Source: Kitasatospora sp. NBC_00374 (lineage in GTDB: Bacteria; Actinomycetota; Actinomycetes; Streptomycetales; Streptomycetaceae). From it: a stretch of DNA of 64,000 nucleotides. The notes under the pieces were generated by a model, which had not been told where the DNA came from, did no database searches, and was given only the letters and a program-made list of their open reading frames with translations. The number at the start of each line of letters is the position of its first letter. Position 1 is the first letter of the stretch. Both the position numbers and the translations under genes were made by a program. Positions 1 through 8,151 of the stretch are shown here, piece after piece. Location: contig NZ_CP107964.1 of assembly GCF_041434935.1 (NCBI RefSeq), positions 6,493,001-6,557,000 of the forward strand. The letters are read 5' to 3'.

Positions 1-2
1 GG

Positions 3-380
3 TGGTGGCCGTCGCTGATGATGTTCGGCCCGCCGGACGGCGACTCGCCGAACACCGCCCAGTCGATGGCCTGGCGGATCAAGCGGCACACCAACGACGA
101 GCTGCGCCAGCGGTTCGTCGACATGACCGTGCCGCAGGCCGAGCACCTCGGCGTCACCCTCCCCGACCCGGCGCTGAGCTGGAACGAGGGGCGCGGCAGC
201 TGGGACTTCGGCGAGCCGGACTGGTCCGAGCTCAAGCAGGTGATCAAGGGGCAGGGCCCGTGCAACGAGCAGCGCGTCGAGCGCCGCCGGGCCGCCCACG
301 AGGACGGCGCCTGGGTCCGCGAGGCGGCCCTGGCGTACGCGGAGAAGCGGAGAGCGGAACGTGGAGCCGATCGTGACTGA
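3..380 (+). CDS. paaA: Phenylacetyl-CoA epoxidase catalytic subunit PaaA, 3' part only
   Basis: The window opens inside this gene, so the N-terminal part and the start codon lie upstream. The visible residues (around MMFGPPDGDSP, then QSMAWRIKRHTNDELRQRF) match the C-terminal third of PaaA, the di-iron oxygenase alpha subunit that epoxidises the ring of phenylacetyl-CoA. It heads a paaABCDE operon; its TGA at 378-380 overlaps the paaB start. The iron-ligand helices are not in view. Identity rests on the family match plus the intact downstream paaBCDE order. Confidence 0.92.
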   Translation, partial: WWPSLMMFGPPDGDSPNTAQSMAWRIKRHTNDELRQRFVDMTVPQAEHLGVTLPDPALSWNEGRGSWDFGEPDWSELKQVIKGQGPCNEQRVERRRAAHEDGAWVREAALAYAEKRRAERGADRD

Positions 381-666
381 GACCAAGGCCGGCTGGCCGC
401 TCTACGAGGTGTTCGTGCGCCCCCGGCGCGGCCTCAACCACGTGCACGTCGGATCGCTGCACGCGCCCGACGACCGGATGGCGCTGCTCAACGCCCGCGA
501 CCTCTACACCCGCCGCAACGAGGGCGTCAGCCTCTGGGTGGTCCGCTCCAGCGCGATCACCGCCTCGACCCCCGACGAGCAGGACCCGTTCTTCGCGCCC
601 AGCGGCGACAAGGTCTACCGCCACCCGACCTTCTACGACATCCCCGAGGATGTCCCGCACATCTGA
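373..666 (+). CDS. paaB: Phenylacetyl-CoA epoxidase subunit PaaB
   Basis: Small structural subunit (97 aa) of the PaaABCE multicomponent epoxidase. It begins MTETKAGWPLYEVFVRPRRG and has the family-typical LYTRRNEGVSLWVV and HPTFYDIPEDVPHI segments. I chose the GTG at 373, which has GGAG six bases upstream and overlaps the paaA stop. An in-frame GTG at 361 would add four residues and cannot be excluded. It is translationally coupled to paaA, with paaC 16 bases downstream. Confidence 0.9.
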   Translation: MTETKAGWPLYEVFVRPRRGLNHVHVGSLHAPDDRMALLNARDLYTRRNEGVSLWVVRSSAITASTPDEQDPFFAPSGDKVYRHPTFYDIPEDVPHI

Positions 667-682
667 CGGGGGACCGCAGACC

Positions 683-1567
683 ATGACCGACGACGACCAC
701 GTCTACCTGCACCTCTCCGAGGCGTCCCCGGACCCGGAGGGCGAGGCCCGCTGGGCGTACGGCACCGGCTTCGCCGACCCGCTGCTCGGCGTCGACACCG
801 CCGTGCCGCCCGGAGTGGAGGGCGCCGACCTCGCCGCGTACTGCCTGATGCTCGGCGACGACGCGCTGATCCTCGCCCAGCGGCTGATCGAGTGGTGCAC
901 CCGCGCCCCCGAGCTGGAGGAGGAGGTGGCGCTCGCCAACCTCGGCCTCGACCTGCTCGGCCAGGCCCGCCACCTGCTCACCCGGGCCGGCCAGGCCGAC
1001 GGCGGCAACCGCACCGAGGACGACCTCGCCTACTGGCGTGAGGAGCACGAGTTCCGCAACGTCCGGCTGGTCGAGGCCCCGAACGGCGACTTCGCGTACT
1101 CCGTGGCCCGACTGCTGCTCTTCTCCACCGCCCGGCACGCGCTCTACCTGCGGCTTTCCGGCCACGCCGACCCGGTGCTGGCCGCCGTCGCCGCCCGGGG
1201 CGCCAAGGAGCTCGCGTACCACCAGGAGTACGCCGCCTCCTGGACCCTGCGGCTCGGTGACGGCACCGCCCACTCCGCCGCCCGGATGCAGGCCGGGCTG
1301 GACGCCGTCTGGCCGCTGCTGGACGAGCTCTTCACCCCGCACGAGGCCGAGCTCCGGCTCGGCGTCGACCCTTCCGGGCTGCGCGAGGGCGTGCTGGCGA
1401 ACCTGGCCGCCGTGATCGGCGAGGCCTGCCTGACCGTGCCCACCACCCCGCCGCTGGCCCGGGTCGGTGGCCGGGCCGGACGGGACGGCGTGCACACCGA
1501 GGCGCTCGGCCCGCTGCTGGCCGAGTTCCAGGTGCTGGCCCGGGCCCACCCGGGGGCGACATGGTGA
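683..1567 (+). CDS. paaC: Phenylacetyl-CoA epoxidase structural subunit PaaC
   Basis: PaaC is the ferritin-like partner of PaaA; it lacks its own di-iron centre and holds the complex together. The protein (294 aa) has the family features: AYCLMLGDDALILAQRLIEW near the start, LANLGLDLLGQARHLL, and AKELAYHQEYAASWTLRLGDG. The ATG at 683 follows a GGGGGA ribosome site; an upstream in-frame ATG at 650 lies inside paaB and has none. Its end overlaps paaD by 7 bases, which implies coupling. Confidence 0.92.
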   Translation: MTDDDHVYLHLSEASPDPEGEARWAYGTGFADPLLGVDTAVPPGVEGADLAAYCLMLGDDALILAQRLIEWCTRAPELEEEVALANLGLDLLGQARHLLTRAGQADGGNRTEDDLAYWREEHEFRNVRLVEAPNGDFAYSVARLLLFSTARHALYLRLSGHADPVLAAVAARGAKELAYHQEYAASWTLRLGDGTAHSAARMQAGLDAVWPLLDELFTPHEAELRLGVDPSGLREGVLANLAAVIGEACLTVPTTPPLARVGGRAGRDGVHTEALGPLLAEFQVLARAHPGATW

Positions 1568-2070
1568 CCACCGAGACCCGCGCCTGGGAGGTGGCGGCCG
1601 GCGTCCCCGACCCCGAGCTGCCCATGCTCACCCTCGCCGACCTGGGCATCCTGTCCGAGGTCGAGCAGGACGGCGACGCGGTCACCGCCTGGATCACCCC
1701 GACCTACTCCGGCTGCCCGGCCGTCGCCGAGATGGCCGCCGACGTCGACGGCCGGCTGCGCGCGGCGGGCTTCAGCGACGTCCGGGTCCGGTTGCGGCTC
1801 GACCCGCCGTGGTCCACCGACCTGATCACCGAGGACGGCCGCCGCAAGCTCGCCGAGGCGGGCATCGCCCCGCCGCACACCACCGCCGGCCCCGGCCCCG
1901 GTCTGCTGCGGCTCGGCCCCACCCGGCGGGCCGCCGTCGCCGCCGTCACCTGCCCGAACTGCGGCTCCGCCGACACCGAGGAGCTGTCCCGCTTCGGCTC
2001 CACCGCCTGCAAGGCGCTCTGGCGCTGCCGCGACTGCCGGGAGCCCTTCGACCGGATCAAGGAGATCTGA
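1561..2070 (+). CDS. paaD: PaaD, maturation factor of the phenylacetyl-CoA epoxidase
   Basis: PaaD (169 aa) is a DUF59/MIP18-type protein thought to help iron-sulphur assembly for the epoxidase. The N-terminal half carries the DUF59 pattern (VPDPELPMLTLADLGIL, then WITPTYSGCPAV). The C-terminal tail has two CxxC pairs (CPNC and CRDC) forming a likely zinc or Fe-S site. The ATG lies inside the paaC end, and paaE starts immediately after the TGA. Confidence 0.92.
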   Translation: MVTTETRAWEVAAGVPDPELPMLTLADLGILSEVEQDGDAVTAWITPTYSGCPAVAEMAADVDGRLRAAGFSDVRVRLRLDPPWSTDLITEDGRRKLAEAGIAPPHTTAGPGPGLLRLGPTRRAAVAAVTCPNCGSADTEELSRFGSTACKALWRCRDCREPFDRIKEI

Positions 2071-3135
2071 ATGGCCGTCCGCCGACCGACGTTCCACCAG
2101 CTGCGGATCGCGGCCCTGGAACGGCTCTGCGAGGACGCGGTCGCGGTCACCTTCGAGGTGCCGGACGGTCTCGCCGAGGACTTCGCCTTCCGCCCCGGCC
2201 AGACCCTCACGCTGCGCCGGCTGGTCGACGGCGCCGACGAGCGCCGCTCGTACTCGCTCTGCTCGCCGGTCGGCGGCCCGCTGCGGATCGCCGTGCGGGA
2301 GGTGCCCGGCGGGCTGTTCTCGCGCTGGCTGGTGCACCAGGCCCGGGTCGGCGAGCCGGTCGAGGTCCTGCCGCCCGCCGGGCTGTTCAGCCCCGACCTG
2401 ACCGAGCCCGCCGAGCACGTGCTGATCGCGGCCGGCTCCGGCATCACCCCGATGCTCTCCATCGCGGGCTCCGTGCTGGACGCCCATCCGGACTCCCATG
2501 TCACCCTGCTCTACGGCAACCGCCGCAGCGACACCGTGATGTTCGCCGACGAGCTCGCCGACCTCAAGGACCGCCACCTCGGCCGGTTCCAGCTGCTGCA
2601 CGTGCTCTCCCGGGAGAGCCGGGACGCCGAACTGCTCAGCGGCCGCCTCGACGCCGACCGGGTCCGGGCGCTGCTCGGCGCGCTGGTCGACCTGCCCGCC
2701 GTCGGCCACTTCTGGCTCTGCGGCCCGTACGGCATGGTGATCGGCACCAAGGAGCTGCTGACCGAGCTCGGGGTGTCCGCCGAGCGCGTGCACCAGGAGC
2801 TGTTCCACGCCGAGGACGAGCCGGCCGCCGAACGGGTGGAGGCCGTCCCGGACGGCGAGTTGAGCGAGGTCACGCTGATCCTGGACGGCCGCTCCTCCAC
2901 CCTGGCGCTGCCCCGGGACCGTTCGCTGCTGGACGGCGCCCAGCGCTCCCGGCCCGACCTGCCGTTCGCCTGCAAGGGCGGTGTCTGCGGTACCTGCCGG
3001 GCCCTGGTGGTGGACGGCGAGGTGGACCTGCGGCGCAACTTCGCCCTGGAGGAGAAGGAGCTGGCGGCCGGCTACGTGCTGACCTGCCAGGCCCGGCCGG
3101 TGTCGGACCGGGTCACGGTCGACTACGACCGCTGA
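2071..3135 (+). CDS. paaE: PaaE, NADPH-dependent reductase of the phenylacetyl-CoA epoxidase
   Basis: Electron-transfer component (354 aa) that passes electrons from NADPH through FAD and a 2Fe-2S centre to PaaA. Domain order is as expected: FAD-binding RSYS at residues 59-62, an NAD-binding region (AGSGITPMLSI, later WLCGPYGM), and a C-terminal plant-type ferredoxin with Cys301, Cys306, Cys309 and Cys339. The start codon is contiguous with the paaD stop. It is the last gene of the operon; the next gene is a separate lipoprotein about 120 bases on. Confidence 0.94.
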   Translation: MAVRRPTFHQLRIAALERLCEDAVAVTFEVPDGLAEDFAFRPGQTLTLRRLVDGADERRSYSLCSPVGGPLRIAVREVPGGLFSRWLVHQARVGEPVEVLPPAGLFSPDLTEPAEHVLIAAGSGITPMLSIAGSVLDAHPDSHVTLLYGNRRSDTVMFADELADLKDRHLGRFQLLHVLSRESRDAELLSGRLDADRVRALLGALVDLPAVGHFWLCGPYGMVIGTKELLTELGVSAERVHQELFHAEDEPAAERVEAVPDGELSEVTLILDGRSSTLALPRDRSLLDGAQRSRPDLPFACKGGVCGTCRALVVDGEVDLRRNFALEEKELAAGYVLTCQARPVSDRVTVDYDR

Positions 3136-3257
3136 GCCGGGCGGCGACCGCCGCAGCCGCGTCCGGTCTCCGTTCGCGGATCGGGACAATCATCAACTCA
3201 TGTGTACACGACTGTGGTTGAGTTGGCGGATCTCGTCCTGACCCCGAGGGAGACCGG

Positions 3258-3860
3258 ATGCGCAACCACCTGGCCCGCTGCGGGTCGGCCCTGTTCGCGG
3301 TGCTGCTGGCGGCCGGCTGCGGCTCGGACCCGGCGCCCGAGAAGGACGGGCCCGGCGACTACCGGGCGAAGGAGGACATCTGCGGCGTCCTCCCGTTCCG
3401 GGAGCTGGTCGACCCGCTGGGGGAGCCGTTCGGCACCGACGAACCCTCCCACCGGAGCGCGGGAGGTGCGCCGGCGGCGAAGTGCGTGGCCTCCTTCAGC
3501 CCGCAGAGCGCCTCACCCTTCGAGCACACCGTCACCACGGTCGACGTGATCTTCCTCCCGGACACCGCGCTCGCCCGCAAGCTGCACACCTTCGACCGCA
3601 CCGAGAACCAGCCCAAGTACGCCGTCGACGGCAAGGTGAGCGAGGTGAAGCGGGTGGGCCGGGAGGCCTTCCGGTTCCGCAACACGGCCGGCTCGGACCG
3701 CAGCCCGATGTTCGAGCTGGTCACCCGCGACAGCAACGTCCAGATGACCCTGACCTTCCTGGTCTCCTTCCGCGGGACACCGGACGACCAGGACACCGAG
3801 GCCGTGCTCAAGGAGATGGACGACTTCGCCCGGGCCTCGCTCGCCGCCCTGCGCGGCTGA
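3258..3860 (+). CDS. Putative lipoprotein, DUF3558-like
   Basis: A 200-aa exported protein with a type II signal peptide (charged start, hydrophobic core, lipobox LLAAGC), so it is probably anchored to the outer face of the membrane. The mature part begins after an acidic/proline linker with a segment around EDICGVLPFRELVDPLG that resembles the conserved opening of DUF3558 actinobacterial lipoproteins. Function is unknown. It stands alone; upstream lies an inverted repeat CAACTCA/TGAGTTG (3194-3200 and 3229-3235) that could be regulatory. Confidence 0.75.
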   Translation: MRNHLARCGSALFAVLLAAGCGSDPAPEKDGPGDYRAKEDICGVLPFRELVDPLGEPFGTDEPSHRSAGGAPAAKCVASFSPQSASPFEHTVTTVDVIFLPDTALARKLHTFDRTENQPKYAVDGKVSEVKRVGREAFRFRNTAGSDRSPMFELVTRDSNVQMTLTFLVSFRGTPDDQDTEAVLKEMDDFARASLAALRG

Positions 3861-3903
3861 TCCGCCGGTGCTCGGCGGGTCGGGCCGGGTATCGTGCCCG
3901 AGC

Positions 3904-4590
3904 GTGACCGAACCAGACTTCGTCCGTACCACCCGCGCCTCCTACGACGCCGTGGCGGCCGACTACGCCGACCGCTTCCGCGACGAACTGGCCGCCAAAC
4001 CGTTCGAACGGGCCGCGCTCGCCGCCTTCGCCGAACTGGTGCCGGGCGGCGACGCCGGCCCGGTCGCCGACATCGGCTGCGGCACCGGGCGCGTCACGGC
4101 CCATCTGCACGGCCTCGGCCTGCCCGTGTTCGGGATCGACCTCTCGCCGGGCATGGTCGCGGTCGCGCGCGAGTCCTACCCCGGCCTGCGGTTCGAGGTC
4201 GGCTCGATGCTCGCCCTCGACCTCCCGGACGCCTCCCTCGGCGCCCTCCTCGCCTGGTACTCGACCACCCACGTCCCGGACCGGCAACTGCCGGACGTCT
4301 TCGCCGAGTTCCACCGCGTGCTGGCCCCGGGCGGCCACGCACTGCTCGCCTTCCAGGTCGGCGACGAACCCCGGCACGTCGCCGAGGCCTTCGGCCACCC
4401 GGTCTCGCTCGACTTCCACCGCCGGCAGCCGGAGCAGGTCGCCGACCTCCTGGCCCGGGCCGGCCTGCCCGTCCGCGCCCGCCTGCTGCGCGAGCCGGAC
4501 GACTTCGGCGACTTCACCGAGCTGACCCCGCAGGCCGTCCTGGTCGCCCGCAAGCCGGGCGCCGGGCCGGAGGCCGCCGACGCGCGGTGA
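3904..4590 (+). CDS. Class I SAM-dependent methyltransferase
   Basis: A 228-aa methyltransferase. The SAM-binding motif I is VADIGCGTGRVT at about residues 58-69, followed by the acidic-loop region FGIDLSPGMVAVAR and the post-motif HRVLAPGGHALLAFQVGD. The substrate cannot be told. I use the GTG at 3904 (VTEPDFVRTTRASYDAVA), where family homology begins; an in-frame GTG at 3868 would add 12 unlikely residues. It converges on the flavoprotein gene that ends at 4678. Confidence 0.82.
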   Translation: MTEPDFVRTTRASYDAVAADYADRFRDELAAKPFERAALAAFAELVPGGDAGPVADIGCGTGRVTAHLHGLGLPVFGIDLSPGMVAVARESYPGLRFEVGSMLALDLPDASLGALLAWYSTTHVPDRQLPDVFAEFHRVLAPGGHALLAFQVGDEPRHVAEAFGHPVSLDFHRRQPEQVADLLARAGLPVRARLLREPDDFGDFTELTPQAVLVARKPGAGPEAADAR

Positions 4591-4677
4591 CCGGGCCGAG
4601 CGGGCGGGACACCGGGAGCGGTGGACGGCCGTCCTCGCCCGGGCCGCGCCGCTCGCCCCGCGCGGGATGACGGCCGG

Positions 4678-5730
4678 TCAGCGGACCGCCATCGCCGGCT
4701 CGCCGAGCAGCCCGACGATCCCGTTGACCGCCGCGCGCCCGGCGCGGTTGGCGCCGATGGTGCTCGCGGACGGGCCGTAGCCGACCAGGTGGATCCGGGG
4801 GTCGGCGGCGGCCCGGGTGCCGTCCATCCGGATTCCGCCGCCCGGGCCGCGCAGGCCGAGCGGGGCGAGGTGGGTGATCTCCGGACGGAAGCCGGTGGCC
4901 CAGACGACGGCGTCGACGCGCTCCTCGTGCTCGCCCCAGGCCACACCGTGCTCGGTCAGCCGGTCGAACATCGGGCGGCGCTCCAGCGCACCCAGCTCCT
5001 GCGCCCGCCGGTACGCGACCGAGGGGCCGAGCCCGGTCACGCTCACCACGCTGCGCACCGGCAGCCCCAGCCGGACCCGTTCCTCGACCTGGGCGACCAC
5101 GGCCCGGCCGAACTCCTCGGTGAACGGCCCGTCGTGGTAGACCGGCGGCCGCCGCGTCACCCAGACCGTCCCGGCGACGGCGGCGACCTCCGAGAGCACC
5201 TGGACGGCGGACGCGCCGCCGCCGACCACGACGACCCGCTGCCCGGCGAACTCCTCCGGGCCGCGGTAGTCGGCGTAGTGCAGCTGCCGCCCGGCGAAGC
5301 GCCCGGGGTAGTGGGGGAGGAACGGTCTGGTCCACGTCCCGGTCGCGTTGATCAGCGCCCGGGCCGACCACTGCCCGGCGTCCGTGTCGACCAGCAGCCG
5401 GCCGTCCGGCAGCGGGCGCACGGCCCGGACCCGGACCGGCCGCACCACCGGCAGCGCGTGCTTCGCCTCGTACGCCGCGAAGTAGCCCGGGACCACCTCG
5501 CGGGCCGGGGCGGCCGGGTCCGGCGCGGGCAGCTCGAAGTCCGGCAGGTCGTGGAAGCCGTGCACGGTGGCCATCCGCAGCGAGGGCGAGCGGTGCGCCC
5601 AGGCGCCGCCGGGTGCGGGGTCCGCGTCCAGCACCACGAAGCCCTCGTACGGCGCGAAGCCGCGCCGCCGCAGGTGGTAGGCGGCCGACAGGCCGGCCTG
5701 GCCGGCGCCGATCACCACGACGTCGACCAT
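4678..5730 (-). CDS. NAD(P)-binding flavoprotein monooxygenase-like oxidoreductase
   Basis: A 350-aa two-dinucleotide-binding-domain flavoprotein. FAD-binding GAGQAG lies at residues 8-13 and the NAD(P)H site VVVVGGGASA near the middle; near the C-terminus VWATGFRPEI matches the ATG motif of this class. It resembles the flavin monooxygenases annotated as ArsO/CzcO-like. No arsenic or metal resistance gene is adjacent, so I do not assign a substrate. The frame is open further upstream, but homology begins at MVDVVVIGAG. The AraC regulator on the same strand ends about 85 bases upstream. Confidence 0.82.
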   Translation of the reverse strand: MVDVVVIGAGQAGLSAAYHLRRRGFAPYEGFVVLDADPAPGGAWAHRSPSLRMATVHGFHDLPDFELPAPDPAAPAREVVPGYFAAYEAKHALPVVRPVRVRAVRPLPDGRLLVDTDAGQWSARALINATGTWTRPFLPHYPGRFAGRQLHYADYRGPEEFAGQRVVVVGGGASAVQVLSEVAAVAGTVWVTRRPPVYHDGPFTEEFGRAVVAQVEERVRLGLPVRSVVSVTGLGPSVAYRRAQELGALERRPMFDRLTEHGVAWGEHEERVDAVVWATGFRPEITHLAPLGLRGPGGGIRMDGTRAAADPRIHLVGYGPSASTIGANRAGRAAVNGIVGLLGEPAMAVR

Positions 5731-5815
5731 CGACGGCTCACTGGTTGCACGGTAAACAGTCACGCCGGTGAAACATCGGCCCCGGCGCGACTGTTCCCGG
5801 GCCGGGCCACGGTGC

Positions 5816-6682
5816 TCAGCGGGCGGTCCGCTCCACCGGGATCCACAGTGCCGCGTCCGCCTCGGCCCCGTCCTGCGAGAGCCGGACGCGCAGGATCTCC
5901 GGGCCCGGCCTGCTGCGGTACGGGTTGGACGGGAACCACTGGGTGAACACGTCCCGCCACAGGTGCTGGAGCGTGAGCGGGAACGGCCCGCTGCTCTCGA
6001 ACACCGCCCAGTCCCCGGCCGGGACGGTGAGCGAGTCCAGGTCCTCCGGTGCCTCGGCACCGGTCACCACGGCGTGGTAGTAGTCCAGTTCGGTGCCCTC
6101 CGCGCGGCTGTCGGCGAGGTTGTCGCTGACCGAGACGATCCCCTCCGGCTGCTGGTCGGACAGGCTCGCGATCCGCCGCACGGTCTCCTGGTCGATGCCC
6201 TTGATGAACGCGGCGATGGCCGGGTTCACCCCCTCGTGGACGAGGGGCACCCGGGCCCGCCTGCCCACCACGCGGAACTCCTCCTTCTCCACCACTCGGT
6301 ACTGCATGCTGCTGCTCCCTTCGACGATGAGGCGGAAGGACATCCGGGGCTGGGACCGCAGAGCCGCGCCGGTCCGCCTGGCCTCGCCCGGGCCGACGCC
6401 GTGCACGGCACGGAACGCCCGGGCGAACGCCTCCCCGGAGGTGTAGCCGTACCGCACCGCCACCTCCAGCAGCGTGCGCTCCCCGGACAGCACCTCGGCG
6501 CCCGCGACGGTGAGCCGCCGACGGCGGATGTACTCCGACAGCGGGATACCCGCCAGTGCGGAGAACAGCCGCCGGAAGTGGTACTCCGACGTCACCGCGA
6601 TCCGGGCCAGCTCGGCCACCTCGATCGGTTGGTCGAGGCGGCCCTCGATGTGCTCCATGGCCTGGTTCAGCCGTTCCAGCAC
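5816..6682 (-). CDS. AraC-family regulator with GyrI-like ligand domain
   Basis: A 288-aa activator. Residues 1-110 form the two-helix-turn-helix AraC domain (IEVAELARIAVTSEYHFRRLF, later YGYTSGEAFARAFRAVHG). The rest matches the GyrI-like/SoxS-type small-molecule binding fold (VVEKEEFRVVGRRARVP and a C-terminal LWIPV strand), as in Rob- and BltR-type multidrug sensors. The GTG start has AGGAG seven bases upstream. It may control the flavoprotein gene downstream on the same strand. Confidence 0.86.
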   Translation of the reverse strand: MLERLNQAMEHIEGRLDQPIEVAELARIAVTSEYHFRRLFSALAGIPLSEYIRRRRLTVAGAEVLSGERTLLEVAVRYGYTSGEAFARAFRAVHGVGPGEARRTGAALRSQPRMSFRLIVEGSSSMQYRVVEKEEFRVVGRRARVPLVHEGVNPAIAAFIKGIDQETVRRIASLSDQQPEGIVSVSDNLADSRAEGTELDYYHAVVTGAEAPEDLDSLTVPAGDWAVFESSGPFPLTLQHLWRDVFTQWFPSNPYRSRPGPEILRVRLSQDGAEADAALWIPVERTAR

Positions 6683-6912
6683 CCCGGTCTCCTTCCCTTC
6701 TGATCACCCACCCTAGGAACGACCCACCCTGCCCGACCCGACATCCTGTGCCCGCCCCGGTCGGGTCCCCGGCCGCCGGGATGACCGCGGATCGGCTCAG
6801 CAGTGTCACAGGCGTGCAACCGGGGCAACGGAAGACGGGCCTGCGCCGTGCAGGTAGATGACCGGCCGTCACCGACCGGTCGGCCGTGATCCGATCCCAG
6901 GGGGGAACCACC

Positions 6913-7515
6913 ATGAAGGCCAGCCGTCTGTTCGTCGCCACAGCCGTCGCCGTCGCCGCGCTCGCACTCACCGCCTGCGACCCGGACGACACGTCCGGCG
7001 GCGCCGGCACCGCCGGGTCGGCCGCACCCAGCACGGCCGCGACGTCCACCACCTCGGCGGCGCCGTCGGCCCAGCCCACCGCGAGCGCCAAGCCGGGCAG
7101 CGCCAAGCCGAGCCCCGCCAAGTCCGGTGGCGCGACCCCGAAGGCCGACTGCACGGCACAGGCGTCGAGCGTCGGCCACGTGGTCGAGGCCACCGAGAAC
7201 GGCTACCTGACCAGCGTGTGGATGCGGGCCAAGGCCACCAAGTTCGTCTGTGGGCCCGACGTCCCCAACGACGGCTACTTCGAGGGCTACGGCGCCCCCG
7301 CCGTCTACACCTTCAGCAACGACGTCAAGACCACGCTGCTGGTCGGCTCGACGGGCAAGCCGGTCGACCTGGACACCTTCATGAAGCACATGGACGACTG
7401 CCTGAAGAACCCGACGGCCGTGGCGGCGCCGTACAACTGCTACGGGAACCAGTACGTGATCAAGGCGGACGGCAAGAACGTGATCACCAGCATCAGCGAG
7501 CTCTACCACCCGTAG
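6913..7515 (+). CDS. Putative secreted lipoprotein of unknown function
   Basis: A 200-aa protein with a lipoprotein signal peptide (MKASRLFVATAVAVAALALT then lipobox LTAC). A low-complexity Ala/Ser/Pro/Thr linker of about 60 residues follows, as is common for cell-wall-spanning lipoproteins. The mature domain has four conserved-looking cysteines, suggesting disulphides. The ATG at 6913 follows an AGGGGGAA ribosome site. No family could be recognised; the domain starts at about residue 75. Confidence 0.72.
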   Translation: MKASRLFVATAVAVAALALTACDPDDTSGGAGTAGSAAPSTAATSTTSAAPSAQPTASAKPGSAKPSPAKSGGATPKADCTAQASSVGHVVEATENGYLTSVWMRAKATKFVCGPDVPNDGYFEGYGAPAVYTFSNDVKTTLLVGSTGKPVDLDTFMKHMDDCLKNPTAVAAPYNCYGNQYVIKADGKNVITSISELYHP

Positions 7516-7542
7516 CCGGAGGCCGGCCGCCCGTACCCGGCC

Positions 7543-8064
7543 CTACGCGGCGGCCTTGGCCGGGAGGTGGACCAGTCCGGCGACGGCGAAGATCATGATG
7601 GTGTCGACCGAGGCGCCGCCGCCGGTGGTGGCGGCGGTGGCGGCGGGCGGTGTGGCGGGCGCGGGGAACAGGATCCGCGGGCCGTCCCCGCCGAAGGTGA
7701 CACTCTCGCCCGGGCGGATCAGGACACCCGCGGTCGAGAGCAGGTTCTCCGGCCCCTTCCCGGCCTGGAACGCCGACCGGCCGTTGGCCGCCGTGCTCAC
7801 CTGCGCCAGGTGCTCGGGCACGGAACCCTCGTTGCGGACGGTCACCGTCAGCTCGGCCGCCCCGGACGGCTGCGCCTGGAGCAGACCGTCCGTCAGTTCC
7901 AGATGGGCCCGGAAACTCTTCACGGTGAGCGAGCCGACGGCGGAGGAGGTCGTCCCCGCCTTGTCGCTCGGCGTGGTCGCGCCGGAGGTGCAGCCCGTCA
8001 GCAGGACGAGCAGGGCCGTCGCGAGCGGGGCGGCGGCGGCCCTGCGGGGGGATTGGTGTGCCAT
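7543..8064 (-). CDS. Putative lipoprotein with PCu(A)C-like fold
   Basis: A 173-aa lipoprotein (signal peptide with lipobox LLTGC). The mature region (ELTVTVRNEGSVPEHLAQVS then GVLIRPGESVTFGGDGPRIL) has the beta-strand spacing of PCu(A)C copper-chaperone-like proteins. The Met/His copper ligands of true PCu(A)C are not evident, so copper binding is doubtful. A hydrophobic C-terminal tail near the stop is odd for this family. It is convergent with the preceding lipoprotein gene. Confidence 0.68.
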   Translation of the reverse strand: MAHQSPRRAAAAPLATALLVLLTGCTSGATTPSDKAGTTSSAVGSLTVKSFRAHLELTDGLLQAQPSGAAELTVTVRNEGSVPEHLAQVSTAANGRSAFQAGKGPENLLSTAGVLIRPGESVTFGGDGPRILFPAPATPPAATAATTGGGASVDTIMIFAVAGLVHLPAKAAA

Positions 8065-8151
8065 GCGGGCAGTATGTGCGTCCTTACGCCCGCGCCGAGC
8101 GGCGCCCCGGCGGGTGGCAGCGCCGCTCCTGGAACGAAAGGTGACTTAGAC

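Noticed and set aside
1467..3221. 584-codon + strand frame across paaC-paaE
   Set aside because: Arg/Pro/Ala-rich shadow of the clear paaD and paaE frames.
3194..3235. CAACTCA/TGAGTTG repeat as a firm operator
   Set aside because: Arms are 7 bp but 28 bases apart; too loose to call as a site without conservation data, so it is only mentioned with the lipoprotein gene.
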